A stretch of DNA of 64,000 nt from SZUA-36 sp963704855 (GTDB taxonomy: Bacteria; Pseudomonadota; Gammaproteobacteria; Xanthomonadales; SZUA-36), in contig CAVPHY010000028.1 of the NCBI GenBank assembly GCA_963704855.1, positions 682,001 through 746,000 on the forward strand. Direction: 5' to 3'. The translations under genes were made by a program, and so were the position numbers. Below the pieces are notes generated by a model that worked only from the letters and a program-made list of their open reading frames with translations, searched no databases and had not been told where the DNA came from. Positions 43,674 to 52,759 of the stretch are shown piece after piece; positions within the stretch are counted from its first letter, which is position 1; every line of letters starts with the position of its first letter.

Positions 43674-45668
43674 ATGAAGGCACCCGTATTACGGCTCCCA
43701 GGCCTGGTTTTGATTATCGCAATAGTGCTCGGCGGATGCTCAAAGGAGCCGCCCGTTGATGTAACCCAGGGCGCCTCGACGGCCACCGGAAGCCGTATGG
43801 CCGACGCCATGGCAACACCCGAATACGCCGAGGCCTGTGAACAGACACCCGGCTGTACCCAGGTCGCGGATATGGCACAGGTTTCGGGGGAAAGCCTGTG
43901 GCGTGTGCATATCATCAGGAATGCCGCAGGTGAGATACGCATCGGGCAAGTTGATATTGTCGAGGTTGCGGCGGGTGACGGTGTACCCATTGGACCAGCT
44001 TATGGTGACCACGCCCTGGTTGCGCTGGACGGAGATGGCGATGTCATTGACGGCCAGGTTATCCGTTTTCCGGACACCTTGCGTATTGAAAGTGTCGAGC
44101 CGGCCGGTTTCGAACTCATCGACCTGACGGGCAAAGAGGTGGATACGCTGGCCTATCTGCGGGTTTCAACCACCGCGGTTTCGCTGGTGGTACAAGACCG
44201 CGACGGGATTGTTATGGATAGCGCCGATGTCCCCGGGCGGGATGGCTCGGCAGCGCTTGATCCGCTCTCCCGGTTTTTGGGCATCTCACCCGCCTGGGCG
44301 CTGACCCGGCCATTCCAGGGCCTGCCACCACACTGTTCGCATATCATTGTCATTCAGGGCGAGGAAGAACGTTACCTGGCAGCCGGCAGCCAGTGGGAGT
44401 CAACGGCGCGGCTGGGCTGGCCGGGACCTTACCAACTCGCTGCCACACAGGCGGCGCTTGCGCGCATGACACCGTTACTCTGCCAGTCCATCGGGCGTAT
44501 CGCATTTGCCTATGTGCCTGACGTCGATAATGTTCTCGCTGCTGTCAATTCTTTCGGCGCCGGTGATACGCTCATGATCAACATATCGTCGCTGTTGTCC
44601 GAGGAAGAACTGGAAACCAAGCTAAGCCGCCGCCTGATGCTGCAGGCAACAATTGCGCACGAGGCGGGGCACGCGGCCGAAACACTTTTAACGGTGGAGG
44701 GTTCGGGCAACGACAGGCTGCTGCAGAGAAACTATAGCGGCTCATGGGGTTTTCCCGCACGTACACTGGCCAACAAGACCATTGACAATGTGCGCCTCGA
44801 AGTGGGAATGGAGGCGGAGTGGCTTCGGATGCATGAGTCCTTTGTTGCGGTGGACTGGGCCAGGGATTATGGCGAGTTTCCATCGGAGAGGGGCGATCCA
44901 CCGGCCTGGAATCCAGTGGATATTGCCAATGCCGGTTTTATTTCCCAATATGCATCGACCAACTGGGCGGAGGATATCGCCGACACCGTGGCCAACGCGT
45001 ATTTTTCGCGTATCGTCGGTGACGCCTACGAAGACAATGGGGTCGGCCATTTGAGGCAGGATTTTGGATGCATCGAAATGAATGCCTACCAGGATAAAAG
45101 CCTGCCCTCCAGGCTTGCTGCCTTGTACACCAAGCTGCAATTTCTCAAGGACCTCGGCCTGGTTCACCCCGAAGGCGTTAAGGAATGCACAGGCGAAAAC
45201 CTCGGTGTACCCCGGGATGCGCCCGGATTTCATGTCTGGCAGGACGGTAGCAAAAAACGCAGCTATCAGAACCAGCTTGCCGCGCATATCGGCACCAAGG
45301 AGAGTGGTGTGCCGGTGTTTGAAATGGAAGGTGCCGGACAGGCCGGTTTTGGCGGCAAAACCTATCCTGCCAAGGTCAAGCTCCGACTGGATCTGGGTAG
45401 CCGCTTCCAGGAGTTTGACAAGGTGTCCTGGCCGCGTGGAGTATATGAACTCGGCCTGACGGGCGACAATAATTTCACGATCCGTCTCGACGGCGCACAA
45501 GCCGGTAATTTCGATGCGATGGACGGGTTTGTGCTGGTTGCGGAATCATCGGCAAAACGTATTGCCGGTTCCATCGTATTGCAACGGGTGTTCCGCCTCA
45601 GTGCGCCTTTGCCCGTACCGGAGCGTTATGATCCGCCACTGGTCGTGCGGTTCTCGATGGACAAGTAA
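43674..45668 (+). CDS. HEXXH zinc-metallopeptidase-like lipoprotein
   Basis: A 664-residue lipoprotein. The start at 43674 gives a lipobox (VLIIAIVLGGC, modified Cys at residue 22). The predicted zinc-binding helix TIAHEAGHAAETLL places H329, E330 and H333. A downstream Glu/Asp in VRLEVGMEAEWLRMHESF could be the third ligand. No family is recognised outside this helix. The C-terminal ~120 residues are beta-rich (KVKLRLDLGSRFQEF, GVYELGLTGDNNF). It is fourth in the cluster. Confidence 0.75.
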   Translation: MKAPVLRLPGLVLIIAIVLGGCSKEPPVDVTQGASTATGSRMADAMATPEYAEACEQTPGCTQVADMAQVSGESLWRVHIIRNAAGEIRIGQVDIVEVAAGDGVPIGPAYGDHALVALDGDGDVIDGQVIRFPDTLRIESVEPAGFELIDLTGKEVDTLAYLRVSTTAVSLVVQDRDGIVMDSADVPGRDGSAALDPLSRFLGISPAWALTRPFQGLPPHCSHIIVIQGEEERYLAAGSQWESTARLGWPGPYQLAATQAALARMTPLLCQSIGRIAFAYVPDVDNVLAAVNSFGAGDTLMINISSLLSEEELETKLSRRLMLQATIAHEAGHAAETLLTVEGSGNDRLLQRNYSGSWGFPARTLANKTIDNVRLEVGMEAEWLRMHESFVAVDWARDYGEFPSERGDPPAWNPVDIANAGFISQYASTNWAEDIADTVANAYFSRIVGDAYEDNGVGHLRQDFGCIEMNAYQDKSLPSRLAALYTKLQFLKDLGLVHPEGVKECTGENLGVPRDAPGFHVWQDGSKKRSYQNQLAAHIGTKESGVPVFEMEGAGQAGFGGKTYPAKVKLRLDLGSRFQEFDKVSWPRGVYELGLTGDNNFTIRLDGAQAGNFDAMDGFVLVAESSAKRIAGSIVLQRVFRLSAPLPVPERYDPPLVVRFSMDK

Positions 45669-45784
45669 GTTTTCCAGGCTGTGAACCTGTTTAGAGAACC
45701 GATGGTGGCTTTAATGAAAGAATTGAACTATACAGGTAGATTACTTTGGTATAAATAATGCACTTATTTCAAAAGGAGAGAACC

Positions 45785-46975
45785 ATGAAGTCATTGAACC
45801 ATACATTGCTGATTGTTTTTGTGCTCTGCGGTGTGCAGGCGCCTGCGGCAATTGCCGATATCACGCTCCATCAGAACGTCACGATCAGCGCTTCGGGCAT
45901 GATGTCGATGATGGGTGCAAGTGGCAAGGTGACCACCGTGGTTTCGGGTGATCGTGGCCGTACTGAAAACCACGTGGAGTCCACTTCAAAAATGATCAGA
46001 AAGTTTGCAAAAAATGCCAATACGGCAACCATCGTTTTGCTGGATGACGAACTCATGTACAGCCTGGCGCCCGAAAAGAAGCAGTATTCAGTCATGACAT
46101 TTGAACAACTGCGTGCACAAATGGAAGAAAGCATGGCGGAGCTTGAAAAGATCAGCGATGGCGGGGGCTTACCCGTCAGCGAGGATGAATGCCAATGGTC
46201 ACCACCCGAGATGGATGTTAAACAAACAGGTGAGAAACAAAAGTTTGCAGATATCAAGGCGGAGCAAACCATCATATCTGTCAAGCAGACCTGTACCGTC
46301 CCGGGCTCTGAGAAAAGCTGTGACATGATCTGGAACCTGGAGTTCTGGAATGCCAATCGTATGCCCGGAGGAGATGAGGCCATGTCTTTTCAGCAGGGTA
46401 TGGCGCGTGCCATGGGTGGTGATGACGAACTGGGCCTGGTGCAGGCACAGGCGCGCGGGCTCATGGCCATGTTCAGTAAAGGCTGGGTGGATGTGTTGAA
46501 GGAGTCGGGAAAGATGGAAGGCTACCCTGTCAAAACGGTGATGAGCCTGGAGATGGGAGGCGAAAGTTGCACGACCGGCACCGGTCAACCCATTGCCATG
46601 GATGAGGTCTGGGCTCAAGCTGCTGACGCAGGCACGAATGCGGCCGCGTACAGTGCTGCAGGACACGCTTCCGGCGCCGTTGGTCAAAAGACTGCCGAGG
46701 CCGTGGGTAACGGCGTTGGTGGCTCCATTGCCGGTTCGGCCATCGGTGCCGCCAGCCGTGAAATCATGGGTGGTGCCTTTAGTAAGTTCCGCAAGAAAAA
46801 GGATAAGGATAAAGCCGAAGCCAAAGCAGTTGCCCAGGAGGCTAATCCGTCATCCGGTTCCGTCGTGCTTTTCAAAATCACAACCGAACTGACTGGTATC
46901 GATGAGAAAGATGCACCCGACAGCCTGTTCGTTGTCCCGCCGGGCTGGGAAGAGGTATCCGCCGCTTCGTGGTAA
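45785..46975 (+). CDS. Exported DUF4412-like protein
   Basis: A 396-residue protein with ribosome site AAAAGGAGAG and signal peptide to about IADI. The N-terminal domain ITLHQNVTISASGMMSMMG, KVTTVVSGDRGRTEN, TATIVLLDDELMYSLAPEKKQY resembles DUF4412 (LolA-like periplasmic fold). Residues ~280-330 contain a Gly/Ala-rich membrane-active-looking stretch (GNGVGGSIAGSAIGAASREI) followed by a Lys-rich patch (KFRKKKDKDKAEAKA). It is last gene of the cluster. Confidence 0.7.
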   Translation: MKSLNHTLLIVFVLCGVQAPAAIADITLHQNVTISASGMMSMMGASGKVTTVVSGDRGRTENHVESTSKMIRKFAKNANTATIVLLDDELMYSLAPEKKQYSVMTFEQLRAQMEESMAELEKISDGGGLPVSEDECQWSPPEMDVKQTGEKQKFADIKAEQTIISVKQTCTVPGSEKSCDMIWNLEFWNANRMPGGDEAMSFQQGMARAMGGDDELGLVQAQARGLMAMFSKGWVDVLKESGKMEGYPVKTVMSLEMGGESCTTGTGQPIAMDEVWAQAADAGTNAAAYSAAGHASGAVGQKTAEAVGNGVGGSIAGSAIGAASREIMGGAFSKFRKKKDKDKAEAKAVAQEANPSSGSVVLFKITTELTGIDEKDAPDSLFVVPPGWEEVSAASW

Positions 46976-47040
46976 GCCGCGACAGTTTCTGAATTCCGAT
47001 TTATACGGCCTTACTGAATGCCATGAGAGGAAACCATATC

Positions 47041-47610
47041 ATGACCAGCCTGGACAAGGCCATCGCGACACAGATGGCGAATATTGAAAAGCGAACGGGC
47101 AAGCCGTTCGCTGAACTCACTGCCATCGTAAAGGGTAGTGGTCTTAAAAAACACGGCGAACTCGTCAAGATGCTCAAGACCGACCTGGGTATGGGCCACG
47201 GTGACGCCAATATGGTGGTGCATTTCACATTAAAGCCGGATGGGCAAACTGCCGCCGATGGGCAAACCCCGGAGCAGGTGCTCGATGGCCTATATACCGG
47301 TCCAAAGGAGACGCTTCGGCCAATCCACGACAAGCTGATGGTGGCGATACGCAAGTTCGGTGACTTCGAAGAAGCGCCCAAGAAAACCTACGTCAGCTAT
47401 CGCCGCAAAAAACAGTTCGCCATGATCGGGCCGGCAACCAACAGCCGCGTAGAAGTGGGTCTCAACGTGAAGGATCTGAAGGGTGGCGAACGCTTGCTGG
47501 AGCAACCGGCAGGACGCATGTGCAACTACATTGTCAAACTCACAGACGTCGGCGAAGTGGATGCGGAACTGATTGCATGGGTCAAAACAGCTTACAAAGC
47601 AGCCGGTTAA
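47041..47610 (+). CDS. DUF4287/DUF5655 protein
   Basis: A 189-residue cytoplasmic protein. Residues ~1-55 match DUF4287 (KAIATQMANIEKRTGKPFAEL, KKHGELVKMLKTDLGMGHGDAN). Residues ~85-189 match DUF5655 (IHDKLMVAIRKFGDFEEAPKK, YVSYRRKKQFAMIGPATNSRVEVGLN, CNYIVKLTDVGEVDAELIAWV). Function is unknown; DUF5655 resembles domains found with restriction or nucleic-acid proteins. ATG 47041 is favoured by GAGAGGA at 47026-47032. Confidence 0.9.
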   Translation: MTSLDKAIATQMANIEKRTGKPFAELTAIVKGSGLKKHGELVKMLKTDLGMGHGDANMVVHFTLKPDGQTAADGQTPEQVLDGLYTGPKETLRPIHDKLMVAIRKFGDFEEAPKKTYVSYRRKKQFAMIGPATNSRVEVGLNVKDLKGGERLLEQPAGRMCNYIVKLTDVGEVDAELIAWVKTAYKAAG

Positions 47611-47701
47611 GGCGCTACCGCTCAACGTGCCCCACGCTTGTTGCTTACATGCGGCAGAGCCCGGTAAGGGACTGTTTTCAACAGGGTTGCTCTACAGATT
47701 T

Positions 47702-48142
47702 ATGAAAAAACTGGTCTATTTTTTGATTGCGCTTGCAATCGTGTATGGGCTCGAATCCGTGCGAGAGCAGGGCCATCCGGTTGCCGGTGTCCCTACGACG
47801 AGCCAGGGCTCAAACAATGCCGTCCAATCCGCCTACGATAACCGGCAGAGCGATGTCCAGGTCCATGGGCTGGGCACTGTATCGAGGGTCTTACCGGATG
47901 ACCGGGATGGCTCAAGACACCAGCGATTCATATTGGATACCGGCAACGGGCAGTCCCTGCTTATCGCACATAATATCGATCTGGCACCCAGGGTCACCGG
48001 GTTGAACGAGGGCGACACGGTCGAGTTTTATGGGGAATACGAATGGAATGCCAAGGGCGGGGTGATCCACTGGACACATGCAGACCCAAACAACAGGCAT
48101 ATTGGCGGCTGGTTAAAGCACCGTGGCAGAACCTACCAGTAG
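47702..48142 (+). CDS. DUF3465 exported protein
   Basis: A 146-residue protein with N-terminal membrane segment (KKLVYFLIALAIVYGL). The DUF3465 core is unmistakable: VHGLGTVSRVLPDDRDGSRHQ, RFILDTGNGQSLLIAHNIDLAP, GDTVEFYGEYEWNAKGG and VIHWTHADPNNRHIGGWLKH. Small periplasmic OB-like proteins of unknown role. The end overlaps the GNAT start by 20 bases. Confidence 0.92.
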   Translation: MKKLVYFLIALAIVYGLESVREQGHPVAGVPTTSQGSNNAVQSAYDNRQSDVQVHGLGTVSRVLPDDRDGSRHQRFILDTGNGQSLLIAHNIDLAPRVTGLNEGDTVEFYGEYEWNAKGGVIHWTHADPNNRHIGGWLKHRGRTYQ

Positions 48143-48626
48143 CAGCGAAACAGCATTCCCAATCAATATCGTCGAGGCTGATCCACAGGGCGCTGATGCC
48201 CTGGCGCTTTTACGCGAGGCCGCCATCGAAGCCCGCAGCCTGTATCCGGAACTGTTTGGCCCTGATGCACCCTGGCCCGGCAATCCACCGACCCCTGATC
48301 GCGGGTTATACCTGGTTGCCTACTCGGATGGCAGCCCCGTGGCTTGCGGTGCATTGCGGCCGATCGACCAGGCGACCGCTGAGGTCCGCAGGATGTTTGT
48401 CACTTCAACCGCCCGTCGCCAGGGCCTGGCACGGGCCATGCTCCGGGAGCTGGAGAGATATGCGGCAGGATTTGGTTACCGCAACATACGTCTGGAGACC
48501 GGAAACCGCCAGTTGCCAGCCATTGCACTGTATGAGAAGCTTGGTTTCAAGCGCATTCCGTCATTCGGTCAGTACGCGAATGACCCTTTGAGCGTGTGCT
48601 TCGAGAAAACAGTATCGCCAGCGTGA
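48123..48626 (+). CDS. GNAT-family N-acetyltransferase
   Basis: A 167-residue acetyltransferase starting with GTG 48123 inside the DUF3465 gene. The acetyl-CoA signature is VRRMFVTSTARRQGLARAML (RRQGLA is the Q/RxxGxA loop), followed by IRLETGNRQLPAIALYEKLGFKRIP. Substrate is unknown. The overlap implies translational coupling to DUF3465. Confidence 0.92.
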   Translation: MAEPTSSSETAFPINIVEADPQGADALALLREAAIEARSLYPELFGPDAPWPGNPPTPDRGLYLVAYSDGSPVACGALRPIDQATAEVRRMFVTSTARRQGLARAMLRELERYAAGFGYRNIRLETGNRQLPAIALYEKLGFKRIPSFGQYANDPLSVCFEKTVSPA

Positions 48627-48648
48627 GGTAGGCGAAGGAGATCATAAA

Positions 48649-49212
48649 ATGGGTCTTTTTGAATTCCTGATGATCCTCTTGTCCGTCATCATCGGTCTTG
48701 GACTGACGGAGGTGCTGATCGGCGCGGCGAATCTGATAAGGGCGCGCAGTACGATTAAATTTTACTGGATTCACAGCCTTTTTCAGATTGGCGTACTCTT
48801 CGCACTGCTCCAGTTATGGTGGGAAAGCTGGGGAATGAACAGCCTGGAATCGATCAGTTTTTGGGCCGTGCTTTCGATTCTTGCACCCTCGGTATTCCTG
48901 TTTCTAACTGCCCATCTGCTTTACCCCGGTTCGGTTGAGAGCTCCGATATGCGAGCTTACTATTATCGCCAGGCACCGATTCTTTGGGGGCTGGTCATTG
49001 CTGGCACGTTGGAAGGAACCTTCCTGCGACCGCTGATCATGGGGGATCCGGTATTCCACCCGGCGAATTTGTCAGGCATTCCGATGATCGCTATCTGTAT
49101 CGTCCTGGTAAGCTCAAAGAACCCACGAGTTCACTCGGTTCTTGCCCCGTTCATTTTGATCATGGTTATTCTCGACACCGTGCTGGCGAATCCGGCAATA
49201 TCTGCCGGGTGA
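48649..49212 (+). CDS. Hypothetical integral membrane protein
   Basis: A 187-residue protein with ribosome site AAGGAG and about six TM helices: FLMILLSVIIGLGLTEVLIG, WIHSLFQIGVLFALLQLWW, SFWAVLSILAPSVFLFLTAHL, ILWGLVIAGTLEGTF, IPMIAICIVLVSS, and the C-terminal VLAPFILIMVILDTVL. The family is not recognised. Confidence 0.75.
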   Translation: MGLFEFLMILLSVIIGLGLTEVLIGAANLIRARSTIKFYWIHSLFQIGVLFALLQLWWESWGMNSLESISFWAVLSILAPSVFLFLTAHLLYPGSVESSDMRAYYYRQAPILWGLVIAGTLEGTFLRPLIMGDPVFHPANLSGIPMIAICIVLVSSKNPRVHSVLAPFILIMVILDTVLANPAISAG

Positions 49213-49240
49213 GTGGATATGAACACAGGAGAGAAGATAA

Positions 49241-49582
49241 ATGGCATCTGATTTGGACTTTGTCGAATACGTAGTTGATCAAGTCGAGGATGCGGGTGTC
49301 GTTACCTGCAGGCCAATGTTTGGGGGACATACCCTGTATTGCCAGGGCAAGGTGGTCGCGTTGATCTGCGATAACCAGTTATTCGTCAAGCCAACGCTAG
49401 CGGGCAGGTCTTTTATCGGCGACGTGGTGGAAGCACCTCCTTACCCGGGAGCGAAGATGTCTTTCCTCATCGGGGACCAGCTTGAAGACAGGGATTGGAT
49501 CAGCCAGCTGATAAGACTGACGGAAATGGAGCTGCCTGTACCTAAACCAAGGTCAAAGAAAAAATCGAAACCGACGGCTTGA
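49241..49582 (+). CDS. TfoX/Sxy N-terminal domain protein
   Basis: A 113-residue protein with the TfoX/Sxy core: FVEYVVDQVEDAGVVTCRPMFGG, HTLYCQGKVVALICDNQLFVKPT and ISQLIRLTEMELPVPKPRSKK. Stand-alone TfoX_N proteins occur widely; full Sxy controls competence in some gammaproteobacteria. No partner gene is near. Confidence 0.9.
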   Translation: MASDLDFVEYVVDQVEDAGVVTCRPMFGGHTLYCQGKVVALICDNQLFVKPTLAGRSFIGDVVEAPPYPGAKMSFLIGDQLEDRDWISQLIRLTEMELPVPKPRSKKKSKPTA

Positions 49583-49679
49583 CCTGACTATAAGTTCACA
49601 CTTCAGAATGGTTTCACACGGTGAGTAACCGTGGCAACAACTTAATGGAGCAGGAGATTCGAAATGAGCAATAGACAGG

Positions 49680-49848
49680 ATGAATAAAGAGAAATGGGTA
49701 CTTTTATTCAAGGAGATTGGTCTTGATGAAGCGACAATGACCAAATGGCACAGGGAGTTTGAGAAAAGGTTTCCGGAAGGGTCATCAAGTCCTTTCTGGA
49801 ATGGCTGAACATCGGGACAATGAAATTCGCCAGATACGTGCCTTGTAA
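49680..49848 (+). pseudogene. Frameshifted copy of the MerR regulator's C-terminal domain
   Basis: ATG 49680 opens a 42-codon frame whose protein (MNKEKWVLLFKEIGLDEATM, TKWHREFEKRFPEG) matches the downstream regulator's C-terminal domain (ITKDVWISILRAAGLDEAGM, KNWHVEFEKTSPDA). After PEG the homology continues in other frames: KSFLEWLNIG, then NEIRQIRAL with TAA at 49846-49848, matching EFLESIGIG and HEITAIRDW. Two frame changes are needed, so it is a decayed paralogue or carries sequence errors. Confidence 0.75.
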
Positions 49849-49925
49849 TTAACGAATGATGCCGGGATGGTTGGCAGGTGTTCCGCCAATCCTCCCGTGT
49901 CACGATGAAGTGCGTGGAAATACAA

Positions 49926-50465
49926 ATGTTGACGATCGGACAGGTGGCAAAGAAGTACTCTCTTTCGAGAAGCACGCTTCTTTACTATGACAACATCGGG
50001 ATTTTGACACCCAGCGGCAGAAGCGAATCAAATTACCGCTTGTACTCTCAAGATGATCTGAAAAAGATGGATAGAATCCAGTTGTTCCGCAGCACCGGAT
50101 TGTCACTGGAGACCATTGAATCAATCCTTATGGCAGAAAGCAGCGAGTTGAGCTCAACGCTGGAGAGCAGGCTGTTTGCAATCAACAATGAAATTGAAAA
50201 GCTACGCGATCAACAAAAAGTCATCTTAAAAATACTGGAAAACGAAATACTGGAAAAGAACGCCAGGGTCATTACCAAAGACGTCTGGATATCCATACTC
50301 AGAGCGGCGGGCCTCGACGAAGCCGGTATGAAAAACTGGCATGTGGAGTTTGAAAAAACCTCGCCCGATGCACACCAGGAATTTCTGGAGTCGATCGGGA
50401 TCGGCAAACATGAAATCACGGCAATCCGTGACTGGTCGAGACCGTCTCGCTTTCAGAAAAACTGA
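49926..50465 (+). CDS. MerR-family transcriptional regulator
   Basis: A 179-residue regulator. Winged helix: MLTIGQVAKKYSLSRSTLLYYD, GILTPSGRSESNYRLYSQDDL, RIQLFRSTGLSLETIESIL. A coiled coil follows (LESRLFAINNEIEKLRDQQKV). The effector domain (ITKDVWISILRAAGLDEAGM to WSRPSRFQ) has no cysteine ligands, so it is not a metal sensor of the MerR/CueR type. ATG 49926 is preferred; 49905 is possible. Confidence 0.9.
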   Translation: MLTIGQVAKKYSLSRSTLLYYDNIGILTPSGRSESNYRLYSQDDLKKMDRIQLFRSTGLSLETIESILMAESSELSSTLESRLFAINNEIEKLRDQQKVILKILENEILEKNARVITKDVWISILRAAGLDEAGMKNWHVEFEKTSPDAHQEFLESIGIGKHEITAIRDWSRPSRFQKN

Positions 50466-50476
50466 ATATCAACTGC

Positions 50477-51259
50477 TCATTGGCTGAACGGCTGTATCTG
50501 TCGCAGCACATCTGCCATTGCTGTCTGGCTGACTTTGAGCATCCCATCCAGGGGGCGGTCAAGATCAACCATGATCATCAAAACCGAGGTAAACACGACT
50601 GCAAACAGGAATATGGCCAGTGTATCCCGTTTGCGGTCTGCACTGCTGGCCACACCGACCAACAAGAAACTCAGGATGGTTGACGTGATAAGCACGGAAC
50701 CCAGGATATTGGGCAGGCGTTTATGCGCCGCTGTCAGGCGTATGGAATGTGTTTTGATGACGTCATTAACCGCTTCGGCGAGGCTGGTCATGATGTCGGT
50801 GTCATTCCCCTGCCTGACACTACGCTCGATGATGATCCACATTTCTCCGTGAATTTTCTCGGAACGCAATAAGGCGGCTGCTAGCTCAATCTCCTGATTG
50901 GCCGCAGCGATACGCAACTCGGTATATTCACGCAAGAGTTTACGCAGCAATTTTGAATCCGCTTCTTCAAGAAACCCGGCCCGGAGCCAGGCCACACCAA
51001 TGGCATTGGCCTCGGTGATGACCATGTTCTTGCGTTCACTGTGGTGACCGATGGTGATGCCGATGGAAAATGCCATCAGGAAGGCAACCAGGCCCAGCAT
51101 GCCCCCTACCACCGAGTTGGTCATACGTGATTCCCCGGGGTAGGAGCCCCGGTCCTGCAAGCGGATACCAATATGAAATCCGACCTCGGAAGCAGCTATG
51201 ACAACAATCACCATTCCTAAAAAAAAGGTCCAGATCGGGAGTTTGTCCAAGTATTCCAT
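50477..51259 (-). CDS. DUF4239 (bestrophin-like domain) membrane protein
   Basis: A 260-residue protein with four TMs: WTFFLGMVIVVIAASEVGFH, VVGGMLGLVAFLMAFSIGIT, LITSTILSFLLVGVASS and TLAIFLFAVVFTSVLMIMV. Conserved DUF4239 elements are LVAFLMAFSIGITIGHHSERKN, EANAIGVAWLRAGFL and DLDRPLDGMLKVSQTAM. Function is unknown. It converges with the MerR gene, 11 bases apart. Confidence 0.88.
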   Translation of the reverse strand: MEYLDKLPIWTFFLGMVIVVIAASEVGFHIGIRLQDRGSYPGESRMTNSVVGGMLGLVAFLMAFSIGITIGHHSERKNMVITEANAIGVAWLRAGFLEEADSKLLRKLLREYTELRIAAANQEIELAAALLRSEKIHGEMWIIIERSVRQGNDTDIMTSLAEAVNDVIKTHSIRLTAAHKRLPNILGSVLITSTILSFLLVGVASSADRKRDTLAIFLFAVVFTSVLMIMVDLDRPLDGMLKVSQTAMADVLRQIQPFSQ

Positions 51260-51478
51260 ATCTAAATCCTGAAATTTCGCTAGCGCTACTGGTTTTGGTG
51301 CTTGAAGTTATCCCCCGAATGGGGATAGCAGAATTCTATCTTTTTACCATTCGGGATGTAATTAAAAAGCGCACGTCTGGCTCTTTCGGTTTCTATTTTT
51401 TACTTTCGGCAAATCCGTACTCACAAGTTGTTACAATCGCTTTTCACAAACCTGATAGCAATAGCCGGAATCAATCTA

Positions 51479-52747
51479 ATGAGAATATCCAAACGTGATT
51501 TTCTAGCCCTAAGTGGCGTATCCGCCGGTGCCGTGGCGGTGGGTGCGTGGTCACCCTCGGCGTTTTCAGCGGCACCGGCAAAGTTGAGTTCCATTACCGG
51601 CGATGTCGTACCTGTCCCGGTGGAGGAGCGTCTTGGCCGTATCGCGAAAGCGCAGCGCCTGATGGCGGAACATAATATCGACGCTATCCTGCTGGAGCCT
51701 GGTTCGGCGATGCTGTATTTCTCCGGTGTCAGCTGGTGGCGCAGCGAACGTCTGACCACGGTGATCATCCCCCGTGAAGGGGAGATCGGTATCGTGACAC
51801 CGTTTTTTGAAGAACCCAGTGTGCGTGAATCGATGACATTCCCGGCCGATGTACGCGCATGGAATGAACATGAAAGCCCGTTTGAGCGTGTCGCCGGATT
51901 CCTCAAGGACCGCAAGCTGAGCGAGGGCAGGATAGGGCTTGAAGAAACCGTCCGATACTTCGTTGTCGACGGGTTGAAAACCGCTGCACCTTCGTTCGAG
52001 ATCGTCAGTGCAACAGCGGTGACACAAGGTTGCCGCATGTACAAGTCAGCGGCCGAGATTGCGTTGATGAAAAAGGCCACCGAGGTTACGCTGACGGCCT
52101 ATCGGCACGTGTACAAACATCTGGAAGCGGGTATGGAGCCGGATGATGTCAAGGCTTTGATGGCCGCCGCCCAGTCACAACTCGGTGGTGTCGGTAGCTG
52201 GAATATGGCCCTGTTCGGTGTCGCCAGCGCCTATCCACATGGCACCAATCAGCCGCAAAAAATCGAGGAAGGGCAGATCGTGCTGATGGACTGCGGTTGC
52301 TCCATCGAGGGCTACCAGTCGGATGTGTCACGCACGTTTGTCTACGGTGAACCCACCGCCCGGCAACGGGAAGTGTGGAATACCGTGCGCAAGGGTCAGC
52401 AGATCGCATTCGAAACAGCGCAGATCGGGGCCAAGGCCGGTTCGGTCGATGACGCCGTACGTGCTTATTATGAGTCACTGGGCTGGGGCCCGAAGTACAG
52501 GGTGCCGGGCTTGAGTCACCGAACCGGCCACGGTATCGGTATGGATGGCCACGAACGCGTCAACTTCGTGCACGGTGAAGAAACCCCGCTGGCGCCCGGT
52601 ATGTGCTTTTCAAACGAACCGGGCCTGTATGATTATGACTCGTTTGGCGTGCGGCTCGAGGACTGTCTGTACATGACAAAAACCGGCCCGGCCTGGTTTA
52701 GTGTGCCACCGGACAGTCTTGATGATCCGGTCGGAAAAATGGGTTAA
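51479..52747 (+). CDS. M24-family Xaa-Pro peptidase, exported
   Basis: A 422-residue enzyme from ATG 51479. The leader MRISKRDFLALSGVSAGAVA resembles a Tat signal with KR in place of RR. A creatinase-like N-domain (IAKAQRLMAEHNIDAILLEP) precedes the pita-bread domain. Its metal ligands lie in VLMDCGCSIEGYQSDVSRTF (two Asp), HRTGHGIGMDGHE (His), SNEPGLYDY and FGVRLEDCLYM (two Glu). It is predicted to cleave Xaa-Pro dipeptides or oligopeptides. It starts the peptide-degradation block (cupin, ADH, pepT, transporter). Confidence 0.9.
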   Translation: MRISKRDFLALSGVSAGAVAVGAWSPSAFSAAPAKLSSITGDVVPVPVEERLGRIAKAQRLMAEHNIDAILLEPGSAMLYFSGVSWWRSERLTTVIIPREGEIGIVTPFFEEPSVRESMTFPADVRAWNEHESPFERVAGFLKDRKLSEGRIGLEETVRYFVVDGLKTAAPSFEIVSATAVTQGCRMYKSAAEIALMKKATEVTLTAYRHVYKHLEAGMEPDDVKALMAAAQSQLGGVGSWNMALFGVASAYPHGTNQPQKIEEGQIVLMDCGCSIEGYQSDVSRTFVYGEPTARQREVWNTVRKGQQIAFETAQIGAKAGSVDDAVRAYYESLGWGPKYRVPGLSHRTGHGIGMDGHERVNFVHGEETPLAPGMCFSNEPGLYDYDSFGVRLEDCLYMTKTGPAWFSVPPDSLDDPVGKMG

Positions 52748-52759
52748 CAGGAAATAATT

